A stretch of 6,532 bases of DNA. It comes from Paracoccaceae bacterium. Lineage in GTDB: Bacteria > Pseudomonadota > Alphaproteobacteria > Rhodobacterales > Rhodobacteraceae. Below are positions 1 to 6,100 of this stretch, one piece after another. The notes below the pieces were generated by a model. It did no database searches. It was not told the DNA's origin and worked only from the letters and a program-made list of their open reading frames with translations. Location: contig JAESRD010000177.1 in assembly GCA_016764835.1 (NCBI GenBank), positions 1 to 6,532 on the forward strand, given 5' to 3'. A program made the translations under genes and the position numbers. Numbering within the stretch: position 1 is the stretch's first letter; the number at the start of each line of letters is the position of its first letter.

Positions 1-1745
1 AAGAGCATCTGGCCAATTTCTTCCTCAACCAAGTGTTCCCGGTGCTTTCGCCACTGGCGATTGATCCGGCGCATCCGTTTCCGTTTATCCCCAACCAGGG
101 CTACGCGCTGGCGCTTGAGCTAAAGCGGCGCAGCGATGGCCGGGCCTTGCGCGCCCTGTTACCGGTGCCGCCGCAGATTGACAGGTTCATTCCGCTGCCG
201 CGCAAAAACGGCCAGCGCTATTTGCCGCTCGAAGAGCTGATCTTGCTGCATCTCGACCAGCTATTCCCCGGTTATGAGATCACCGGCCATTGCTCGTTTC
301 GCGTGTTGCGCGACAGTGATCTTGAGATCGAGGAAGAAGCCGAAGACCTCGTGCGCGAGTTTGAAGTGGCACTTAAACGGCGCCGTCGCGGCGAAGTGGT
401 GCGTATGAAACTATCGGCCAATGCCCCGCCTGCGCTCAAGAAACTGGTGCTCGAACAGCTGCCGATTGGCGATGCTGAGGTGATCGAGGTCGAAGGTCTG
501 ATCGGCATTGGCGACCTTGCTGAGCTGGTCACTGATGCGCGGCCAGACCTGCTTTGGCCTGTGTTCAAATCGCGCGTACCTGAGCGGGTCCAAGACCATG
601 ACGGCGAAATGTTTAATGCGATCCGGCAAAAAGACATGCTGCTGCACCATCCTTATGAGACTTTCGACATGGTTGTGCGCTTTCTCAAACAGGCCGCCGC
701 TGACCCCAATGTCGTGGCGATCAAGCAGACACTGTACCGCACATCGCGTAATTCACCGATTGTTGAGGCGCTTTGCGAGGCGGCCGAGGCTGGCAAATCT
801 GTCACCGCGCTGATTGAGCTAAAGGCGCGGTTTGACGAGGCCGCGAATATCCGCCAAGCGCGCCGGCTTGAGCGCGCCGGGGCACATGTTATCTACGGCT
901 TTACCAAATACAAAACCCACGCCAAAATTAGCATTGTTGTACGGCGTGAGGGCGGCGAGCTGACCACCTATAGCCACTTTGGCACCGGCAATTACCACCC
1001 GATTACGGCGCGGTTCTACACCGATCTGAGCCTGTTTACTTGTGACCAAGGGCTGGGTCGCGATGCGGTAAAAGTGTTCAACTATATCGGTGGCTACGCC
1101 GAGCCGCAGAACCTTGAGAACCTGTCAATCTCACCGCTAACGCTCAAGCCGTTCCTGCTTAAAATGATCGCCGCAGAGGCCGAACATGCCCGCGCCGGAC
1201 GGCCCGCGGCAATATGGGCCAAGCTCAACAGCCTGACCGAAGTTAGTATCATTGACGCGCTCTACGCGGCCAGTGCGGCGGGCGTAAAGATCAGCCTGAT
1301 CGTGCGCGGCATTTGCGGGCTGCGGCCGGGGGTGAAGGGCCTGTCGGATAATATCCGTGTAAAATCAGTGGTTGGCCGGTTTCTTGAACATTCGCGCATT
1401 GTTTGTTTTGGCAATGGTGGGCCGCTGCCGGGGCAACAGGCGCGGGTCTTCTTCTCATCAGCCGACTGGATGGGCCGCAATATGAACCGCCGGGTTGAAA
1501 CACTGGTCGAGGCAAAAAATGCCACGGTAAAAGCCCAGATTATTGAACAGATCATGGCCGCGAACCTAGCCGATGTTGCCCAAAGCTGGGTGATGAGCCC
1601 CGATGGCAGCTACACCCGTGGCCGCCAGCCAAAAGACGGGCGCGGCTTTAATTGCCATATATTCTTTATGCAAAACCCGTCGCTTTCTGGGCGCGGGTCC
1701 GCCGGAGCGGCAGATGTGCCAAAACTGACGCATTCACACGAATAA
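1..1745 (+). CDS. ppk1: Polyphosphate kinase 1 (PPK1), 5'-truncated by the window edge
   Basis: PPK1 reversibly transfers the gamma phosphate of ATP to growing inorganic polyphosphate. The reading frame is open from base 3 ([19 protein letters not shown]), so the start lies upstream and about 580 C-terminal residues are visible of a protein usually near 700 residues. The PLD-like catalytic core is intact: the phosphorylated histidine lies in KYKTHAK (His codon at 918-920) and the second active-site histidine in FLEHSR (1389-1391). Other family signatures are DPAHPFPFI near the left edge, [16 protein letters not shown], and IRVKSVVGR just before the second histidine. The tail, ending [20 protein letters not shown], matches what I recall of Rhodobacterales PPK1. 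The ppx-type gene follows on the same strand, so synthesis and breakdown of polyphosphate are encoded side by side. A GTG at 33 opens a frame but is internal to the protein, not the start. Family assignment is very secure. Confidence 0.97.
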   Translation, partial: EHLANFFLNQVFPVLSPLAIDPAHPFPFIPNQGYALALELKRRSDGRALRALLPVPPQIDRFIPLPRKNGQRYLPLEELILLHLDQLFPGYEITGHCSFRVLRDSDLEIEEEAEDLVREFEVALKRRRRGEVVRMKLSANAPPALKKLVLEQLPIGDAEVIEVEGLIGIGDLAELVTDARPDLLWPVFKSRVPERVQDHDGEMFNAIRQKDMLLHHPYETFDMVVRFLKQAAADPNVVAIKQTLYRTSRNSPIVEALCEAAEAGKSVTALIELKARFDEAANIRQARRLERAGAHVIYGFTKYKTHAKISIVVRREGGELTTYSHFGTGNYHPITARFYTDLSLFTCDQGLGRDAVKVFNYIGGYAEPQNLENLSISPLTLKPFLLKMIAAEAEHARAGRPAAIWAKLNSLTEVSIIDALYAASAAGVKISLIVRGICGLRPGVKGLSDNIRVKSVVGRFLEHSRIVCFGNGGPLPGQQARVFFSSADWMGRNMNRRVETLVEAKNATVKAQIIEQIMAANLADVAQSWVMSPDGSYTRGRQPKDGRGFNCHIFFMQNPSLSGRGSAGAADVPKLTHSHE

Positions 1746-1772
1746 CCGCGCAGGTCTGCACCTTTTGGCGCA

Positions 1773-1802
1773 TTGACTCTCGCGCCCCTGCCGGGCGATG
1801 AT
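1773..1802 (+). promoter_or_regulatory. Candidate internal promoter for ppx
   Basis: TTGACT (1773-1778, 5 of 6 matches to the sigma-70 -35 box) is followed after 18 bases by GATGAT (1797-1802, 4 of 6 to the -10 box). A start near 1809 would leave a leader of about 33 bases before ATG 1842, containing the AGGTGG ribosome binding site. The -10 match is weak and the spacer one base long, so this is only a candidate. Co-transcription with ppk1 is equally possible. Confidence 0.28.
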
Positions 1803-1825
1803 TTGGCCAGAGACGGGTCAACAAT

Positions 1826-1831
1826 AGGTGG
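1826..1831 (+). promoter_or_regulatory. Ribosome binding site supporting the ppx start at 1842
   Basis: AGGTGG lies 10 bases before ATG 1842. It is the only Shine-Dalgarno-like purine run near the three possible starts (TTG 1773, ATG 1842, ATG 1917), and it decides the start in favour of 1842. The spacing is slightly long. Confidence 0.45.
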
Positions 1832-1841
1832 ATGTTCGGGC

Positions 1842-3383
1842 ATGAGTTTGCAGGAAATTTCGCCAAAATGGGGGCCGTTTGGCCGCCCTATATATAAAGA
1901 CGATAATAGCCGCTCGATGGCGCGTATTGGCGTGATTGACATTGGCTCAAACTCGGTGCGCTTTGTGGTGTTTGACGGCGCTGCCCGCAGCCCTGCCTAT
2001 TTTTACAACGAAAAAATCATGTGTGCCTTGGGCGCGGGCCTGTCAAATACGGGCAAACTCAGCCCGTCGGGGCGCAAACGCGCCATGTCAGCCATCATCC
2101 GTTTCACTGCGCTTGCAGATGGTATGGGGATCACGCCGCTGACAGCCGTGGCCACGGCCGCCGTGCGCGAAGCCGGCGATGGTGCTGAATTTTGCGATGA
2201 AGTAGAGGCAAAAACCGGGCTTAAGATTTTTGTCATCGATGGCGAAGAGGAAGCCCGGCTCTCTGCACAGGGCGTATTGCTCGGTTGGCCCGGCTCTTAC
2301 GGGCTGGTCTGCGATATTGGCGGCTCTTCAATGGAGCTTGCCGATCTGGCCAATGGGCAGGTTGGCCGCCGGGTCACATCGGCGCTGGGGCCACTGAAAC
2401 TGCGCGAGATTAAGGGCGGCAAGAAGGCGCTAAAATCGCATATCAAAACCACGGTGAAAGACCTGCATAAACAGATGCGCGATGAGGTCGGCATGCGGCT
2501 GTTTCTGGTCGGCGGCTCATGGCGAGCGATTGCGCGGATAGACATGCATAGGCGCGGCTATCCGTTGACGGTCATGCATGAATATAGGATGACGTCGCGG
2601 GCGATTTCGGCAACGCGGGACTACATTGAAAAGGCCGATCTGGAAGAGCTGCGCGGCAAATTGTCGATTTCGCATGAGCGGATGATTTTGGTGCCTTGGG
2701 CGGCACAAGTGCTTGGTGTGCTGATCAAAAACTTCAAACCGCGCGACATTACCGTCTCATCATATGGTATTCGCGAGGGCATGCTTTATGAGCAAATGCC
2801 CATAAGCCTGCGTGAAAAAGACCCGCTGATTGAGGCCTGTCATTTCTCAGAACAAAAAGACGCCCGCATGCCGGGTTTTGGCCCGCTGCTTTATGATTTT
2901 GTGCTGCCCCTATTTTCACGTTCTGGGGCACAAAAGAAACGGATTATTCGCGCCGCCTGTTTGCTCCATGATGTCAGTTGGCGCGCCCACCCTGACTACC
3001 GGGCCGAGGTGTGTTTTGACAACACGACACGGGCCAATCTGGGCGGTCTGAAACATGAAGAGCGGATATATATGGGGCTGGCTTTGCTGCACCGTTATTC
3101 AAACAAGCGTGAAGGCTCTCGCTATGAGCATCTGTTTGCGCTGCTGCCCGACAAAGAAGTCAAAGAAGCCGAAGTGCTGGGCCGGGCCATGCGGCTGGGT
3201 GCTGTGCTGTGGCTGGGCGCGCATTCTGCCCCGGGCGAGCTAAAATGGCGGCCGCAAAAGAAACTGCTGGAACTGCGGCTGACTAAGGCCGCGGAGCCGT
3301 TGTTTGGCGAAGTTGTTGAGGGGCGGTTTAAGTCGCTGGCTTCGGCACTTGGCGGCTGCGCCAAGGTTATTATCGGCCGTTAG
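1842..3383 (+). CDS. ppx: Exopolyphosphatase, Ppx/GppA family
   Basis: This 513-residue protein is predicted to release phosphate from polyphosphate chain ends; a guanosine pentaphosphatase role is the alternative within the Ppx/GppA family. The actin-like ATPase fold is shown by the phosphate-1 motif VIDIGSNSVRF (residues 31-41), ATAAVREAGDG (104-114) and the phosphate-2 loop DIGGSSMEL (158-166). GGSWRAIARIDMHRRGYPL is also typical of alphaproteobacterial Ppx. The C-terminal half carries an HD-like helical domain with LLHDVSWRAHPDY, His376-Asp377. I chose ATG 1842 because AGGTGG lies 10 bases upstream and the WGPFGRP leader it includes is, from memory, shared by Rhodobacterales homologues. 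ATG 1917 (MARIGVIDIG) is possible but lacks a visible ribosome binding site. The frame is open to a TTG at 1773, which I reject. The gene follows ppk1 after 96 bases, and its TAG overlaps the stop of the convergent gene by 4 bases. Confidence 0.93.
   Translation: MSLQEISPKWGPFGRPIYKDDNSRSMARIGVIDIGSNSVRFVVFDGAARSPAYFYNEKIMCALGAGLSNTGKLSPSGRKRAMSAIIRFTALADGMGITPLTAVATAAVREAGDGAEFCDEVEAKTGLKIFVIDGEEEARLSAQGVLLGWPGSYGLVCDIGGSSMELADLANGQVGRRVTSALGPLKLREIKGGKKALKSHIKTTVKDLHKQMRDEVGMRLFLVGGSWRAIARIDMHRRGYPLTVMHEYRMTSRAISATRDYIEKADLEELRGKLSISHERMILVPWAAQVLGVLIKNFKPRDITVSSYGIREGMLYEQMPISLREKDPLIEACHFSEQKDARMPGFGPLLYDFVLPLFSRSGAQKKRIIRAACLLHDVSWRAHPDYRAEVCFDNTTRANLGGLKHEERIYMGLALLHRYSNKREGSRYEHLFALLPDKEVKEAEVLGRAMRLGAVLWLGAHSAPGELKWRPQKKLLELRLTKAAEPLFGEVVEGRFKSLASALGGCAKVIIGR
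3348..3365. terminator. Hairpin at the ppx 3' end, candidate terminator of the minus-strand genes
   Basis: CTTGGCG (3348-3354) and CGCCAAG (3359-3365) form a perfect 7-bp GC-rich stem with a 4-base loop. It begins 14 bases beyond the stop of the convergent minus-strand gene, where a terminator would be expected. No T-run follows it on the minus strand. On the plus strand TTATTAT follows, but stopping there would cut ppx mRNA before its stop codon. It lies inside ppx codons (SALGGCAK), so chance or codon constraint is possible. Confidence 0.25.
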
Positions 3384-3787
3384 AGCTCTATTGAGCCATC
3401 AGCTTCAGGGGCAATATAACGCGGCGCATCATCGCGGCGGCGGATGATTATGTCTCCATTATCAAGCACTTCTGGGGCTTCATAATAGCGGAACTCATCC
3501 ATCACGTCGAGCAATGCCTTAAAGCCTTCGCCCATCTCAAGAGACAGTTCTCGGATGCTGGGCTCTAGCTCTTCAGCCAAATCGCGCATCTCATCCATTG
3601 CCGGTCCCATCTCACTCAGCAGGCCCTGAAAGAACAGCTTCATGCCTTCTTCCATCAGGTTAAAGCCCTCTTCCTCTGTTTGAGCATCTGGCTCGACCTG
3701 AATATCGGGGTCTTGCTGTGGGGCTTCTTGCGCAGCAACTGGCAGGGCAAAGGCGCAAAAGGCGACCGTGAGAATAATATGTTTCAT
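3380..3787 (-). CDS. Small exported acidic protein of unknown function
   Basis: This is a 135-residue predicted periplasmic protein. The N-terminus MKHIILTVAFCAFALPVAAQ is a clear Sec signal peptide with likely cleavage after Ala19 (VAA|QEA). The one Cys in it does not sit in a lipobox. The mature part is very acidic: a Gln/Asp/Glu/Pro linker (20-40), then a long amphipathic helical stretch (about 41-98), then FRYYEAPEVLDNGDIIIRRR (99-118) and a C-terminus DGSIEL. I recall small Rhodobacterales proteins with the same helix, the YEAPE...NGDIIIRR motif and the acidic tail. Some of these are labelled AAA+ ATPase, but no Walker A or B motif is visible here. The frame is open to TTG 3862, but ATG 3787 puts the signal peptide at the start. 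It is the last gene of the minus-strand run, 64 bases after the EEP gene. The function is unknown; an envelope role is inference from export only. Confidence 0.85.
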   Translation of the reverse strand: MKHIILTVAFCAFALPVAAQEAPQQDPDIQVEPDAQTEEEGFNLMEEGMKLFFQGLLSEMGPAMDEMRDLAEELEPSIRELSLEMGEGFKALLDVMDEFRYYEAPEVLDNGDIIIRRRDDAPRYIAPEADGSIEL

Positions 3788-3793
3788 AGGCTC

Positions 3794-3822
3794 AATATAG
3801 GGACGAATGGGCATCGTCCCAA
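3794..3822 (-). promoter_or_regulatory. Candidate sigma-70-type promoter of the small secreted-protein gene
   Basis: On the minus strand TTGGGA (3822-3817, 4 of 6 to the -35 consensus) and TATATT (3799-3794, 5 of 6 to the -10 consensus) are separated by exactly 17 bases. Only six bases (GAGCCT) lie between the -10 box and ATG 3787, so transcription would start at or next to the start codon. That would give a leaderless or nearly leaderless mRNA, fitting the absence of a clear Shine-Dalgarno sequence. The promoter fills most of the 64-base gap after the EEP gene. Confidence 0.42.
3800..3820. repeat. Perfect 7-bp inverted repeat within the promoter, possible operator or leader hairpin
   Basis: GGGACGA (3800-3806) and TCGTCCC (3814-3820) are perfect inverted copies around 7 bases. 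They occupy the spacer and overlap the -35 box of the candidate promoter. This placement suits an operator for a dimeric regulator. In read-through RNA from the upstream genes it would be a hairpin just before the start codon. No T-run follows on either strand, so a terminator is unlikely. Confidence 0.4.
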
Positions 3823-3851
3823 GGGCTGTGCAAAATCCAGCCGTTTTTCGC

Positions 3852-4874
3852 CTAAAAATCAATGTCTAGGGTCACAGGAAAATGGTCGGAAGCGGTTAGC
3901 AGCGCAGAACATAGAGCTTTGTTCTCATAACATTCAAGGTCATCAAACGGATGCCAAATGCGCCATTCAGGCTTGCCTGCGCGCAGGCCCGGCGACACCA
4001 TAATATAGTCGAGCAGAGCTGAGAGAAATCGCTTTTGCCCGCGTTTTTTGAACCGCGCCGTTGCCGGATAGGCCGCCGCCCCCCGGCGTGACAAAACTGC
4101 CTGCGCATGCGGGTCGTAAAGGCGCATCTCAGGGGCGGCCTGCGCGCCTGCGCCCTGCGCCTCACCCAAGACAACCTCTACGCTGGAGCGGCCAAACAGG
4201 GTCTCATATTCATCAAGCCCCGGCCCGTCATTGAAATCACCCAAGACAATCAGATCGTCGCCCGCCGCCAGATGTAGCTCAACCCGTTCGCGCAACCACA
4301 GGCATTGGGCCAGCTGCTTGCGCCGGTTCTTGATCGATTCGCGCATTACCTCAGTCGGGTTGGTCGCCCCATGCGGCGCCTTGGATTTGGCATGAACACC
4401 GATCAGCCGAAGCTTATGGCCTGACACTGTTTGCAGGGCGGCTTCAAGCGGCGGTTTTGACCATTCGATGCGTTCCAACTGGCCATCAACATTGAGATCA
4501 TGCTGAAAAGTGCCGTCAAAGCGCGGACCAAGCTGAGGGTCATGCACAGCGCTCAGCACCTGCGGGTCGTAAAGCAAAATCAGCTCTTGCTGGGTGTCAT
4601 TTTTGAACCCAATAAGCGCCTTATTGGCCCTAATACCAGCGCGTTTGGCAAAGGTCTCAAGAGCCTTTACACCAGAGCGGTGACGCGAGCTGTCTGGGGC
4701 CTCGACCACCAATATTGCGTCAGCATCAAGCACTGAAAACACATGTAACAAAGCCGCAATTTGTTCGTCTTTATGCACATCATAGCGGCCAGACCAGCTG
4801 TGATTATCGACAAATTCACCATGTTTATCAAATAGATGATCGAACCATTCGACATTGTAAGTTGCTATGCGCAT
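3852..4874 (-). CDS. Endonuclease/exonuclease/phosphatase (EEP) family protein
   Basis: This 340-residue protein has the DNase I-like metal-dependent phosphodiesterase fold. The expected catalytic elements appear in order: TYNVEWF (Asn7), ILVVEAPD with the metal-binding Glu58, VHAKSKAP (His161), LGDFNDGPG (Asp213, Asn215), LLDYIMVSP (Asp289) and TASDHFPVTLD (Asp330-His331). The family cleaves phosphoester bonds in nucleic acids, nucleotides or phospholipids; the substrate cannot be read from sequence. No signal peptide or membrane segment is visible, so it is likely cytoplasmic. ATG 4874 starts directly at the conserved MRIATYNVEWF; the frame is open upstream to 4931 but that part overlaps the preceding gene. 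It begins 13 bases after the TerB/J-domain gene stop, with only a weak GAGAA-type ribosome site touching that stop, which suggests translational coupling. I recall the same neighbour pair in other Rhodobacterales. Confidence 0.9.
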   Translation of the reverse strand: MRIATYNVEWFDHLFDKHGEFVDNHSWSGRYDVHKDEQIAALLHVFSVLDADAILVVEAPDSSRHRSGVKALETFAKRAGIRANKALIGFKNDTQQELILLYDPQVLSAVHDPQLGPRFDGTFQHDLNVDGQLERIEWSKPPLEAALQTVSGHKLRLIGVHAKSKAPHGATNPTEVMRESIKNRRKQLAQCLWLRERVELHLAAGDDLIVLGDFNDGPGLDEYETLFGRSSVEVVLGEAQGAGAQAAPEMRLYDPHAQAVLSRRGAAAYPATARFKKRGQKRFLSALLDYIMVSPGLRAGKPEWRIWHPFDDLECYENKALCSALLTASDHFPVTLDIDF

Positions 4875-4887
4875 GCTGGCCACATTC

Positions 4888-5574
4888 TCAGACGGCCACA
4901 TGGGCGCGCTGAATTTGCTCCCAGGCCGCATTGATGGCGATCAAGCGCTTTTCGGCCATTTTGATTGCCTCTTTTGGCAAGCCCCGCGCGGCCAAACTAT
5001 CGGGGTGGGTCTTGCGCACACCGGCGCGCCAGACAGTGCGAATATCAAGCAGCGTCATGGCCGGATCAACGCCCAAAACCGAATATGGGTCGCGCTCGGC
5101 ATCGGGGACAAATTGCGCCCGCATCTGCAGGAACGTCCGCTCATCAAAGCCAAAGATGGTGGCGACTTCCTCGAGGAAAGCGTTTTCAGCCGGGTGAAAT
5201 TCACCGTCGGCCATGGCAATATGAAACAACCCTTCGAGCAGGTCGCGCAGGGGGGCTTGCACTTCGCCAAACATGGCTTTGATCTTGCGGGCATATTCGT
5301 CGAACCCGGCAATATCTTGGCGGGCAAGGTTGAACACCCGCGCCGCATTGGCCTCTTCATCGGTCGGAATATGGAAAACCTCGCGAAAGGCAGAAACCTC
5401 ATCACGTGTGACCAACCCGTCAGCCTTGGCGATTTTTGCCCCCAGCGCGATGACGGCAATCGCAAAGGCGACCGACCTGTCCGGCTCTGTGCGCAAACGT
5501 TCAAAAACCGCGCCAAGCGGCTCGCCACGGCTAAGCGCCGAAAGTGCTTCTGATATGCGGGTCCAGATCGACAT
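4888..5574 (-). CDS. DjlA-like TerB-domain and J-domain co-chaperone
   Basis: This 228-residue protein has two modules. Residues about 33-152 form a TerB-like helical domain with the acidic repeats KADGLVTRDE (50-59) and MADGEFHPAE (121-130), which in this family are thought to bind metal. Residues about 161-222 form a C-terminal J domain, DPYSVLGV through the loop KTHPDSL with the HPD triad at 190-192, which stimulates DnaK-type Hsp70 ATPase. This matches the cytoplasmic half of DjlA, but the N-terminal membrane anchor of DjlA is missing: SVAFAIAVIALGAKIA is the first TerB helix rather than a convincing transmembrane segment. The protein is therefore probably soluble. The start at ATG 5574 (MSIWTRISEAL) matches homologues as I recall them, although no good Shine-Dalgarno sequence precedes it. 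It lies 40 bases after the acetyltransferase gene and 13 bases before the EEP gene, and is probably co-transcribed with both. Confidence 0.92.
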   Translation of the reverse strand: MSIWTRISEALSALSRGEPLGAVFERLRTEPDRSVAFAIAVIALGAKIAKADGLVTRDEVSAFREVFHIPTDEEANAARVFNLARQDIAGFDEYARKIKAMFGEVQAPLRDLLEGLFHIAMADGEFHPAENAFLEEVATIFGFDERTFLQMRAQFVPDAERDPYSVLGVDPAMTLLDIRTVWRAGVRKTHPDSLAARGLPKEAIKMAEKRLIAINAAWEQIQRAHVAV

Positions 5575-5614
5575 AAAGACAAGTTAATAGCCCGGCGACC
5601 AGAACCCAAGGGTG

Positions 5615-6100
5615 CTAAGCGCCGTCTGCAAGTATTTTCTGCATCAAAATTAAGTCATGCCAGCGGCCAAACTTGCGGCCAACGCTGGGCAAATGGCCGG
5701 TTTGAACGTAACCGCAAGCCTTATGAAACGCGATCCCGGGCAGGTTTTCAGCGCAAATTCCGGCGACCAGAACATGAGTGCCTGCGGCCTTGGCCTGCTG
5801 TTCCAACGCATGCATGAGCGCGCGGCCCACCCCGCTGCCTTGCGCGTTTGGCGCCAAAATTATTGTATGCTCCATTGAGTTTTTATAGCCAATACCGGCT
5901 CTAAACTGTGCAAATGTTGCAAATCCGACAGGCTCACTCGCCAGTTCCGCCACCAAGAATACCGGGCGTTCAGCAATAAGCCTGACGATATCACCCACAG
6001 ATTTTTCAACCGTGTTGAAGGTCACCATCGTGTCGCGAATGAACGGATTCCAAAAGTTTGCAATAGTGCGGGCATCTTCACGACGCGCCTTGCGGATCAC
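5615..6100 (-). CDS. GNAT acetyltransferase, phosphinothricin/amino-acid N-acetyltransferase type
   Basis: This 161-residue single-domain protein is predicted to transfer an acetyl group from acetyl-CoA to the amino group of a small molecule. The acetyl-CoA pyrophosphate-binding motif A is at 83-96 (APNAQGSGVGRALM, fitting Q/R-x-x-G-x-G/A). It is preceded by YKNSMEHTI (72-80) with Glu77, and followed by VAGICAENLPGIAFHKACGY (112-131) and LPSVGRKFGRWHDLILMQK (137-155). The last two are hallmarks of the Pat/MnaT subgroup, which acts on phosphinothricin, methionine sulfone or related amino acids. The physiological substrate here is not determinable. The start is GTG 6100, overlapping the TGA of the upstream VOC gene as GTGA, with GAAAGAG seven bases upstream. 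No export signal is visible, so the protein is cytoplasmic. Confidence 0.92.
   Translation of the reverse strand: MIRKARREDARTIANFWNPFIRDTMVTFNTVEKSVGDIVRLIAERPVFLVAELASEPVGFATFAQFRAGIGYKNSMEHTIILAPNAQGSGVGRALMHALEQQAKAAGTHVLVAGICAENLPGIAFHKACGYVQTGHLPSVGRKFGRWHDLILMQKILADGA

Noticed and set aside
1753..1766. Possible terminator after ppk1 (AGGT-CTGC-ACCT then TTTT)
   Set aside because: The stem is only 4 bp and the T-run only four bases, too weak to call.
1773..1841. Extended ppx start at TTG 1773
   Set aside because: No ribosome binding site precedes it and the extra 23 residues have no family resemblance I recognise.
3788..3862. 25-residue N-terminal extension of the small exported protein, starting at TTG 3862
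   Set aside because: It would bury the signal peptide, overlap the EEP gene end, and cross the promoter-like sequence; ATG 3787 fits better.
4878..4902. Short direct repeat GGCCACAT at 4878-4885 and 4895-4902
   Set aside because: Eight bases at the end of a coding region, with no further copies or structure; likely chance.
4867..5553. Long plus-strand open frame of 228 codons opposite the TerB/J-domain gene
   Set aside because: It mirrors a confidently identified gene almost end to end, shows no recognisable domain, and is a usual by-product of codon bias on the opposite strand in GC-rich DNA.
5593..5773. Direct repeat CGGCGACCAGAAC at 5593-5605 and 5761-5773
   Set aside because: A single 13-base match in a 6.5-kb window of biased composition is close to chance expectation; one copy is in acetyltransferase codons and no mobile-element features flank them.
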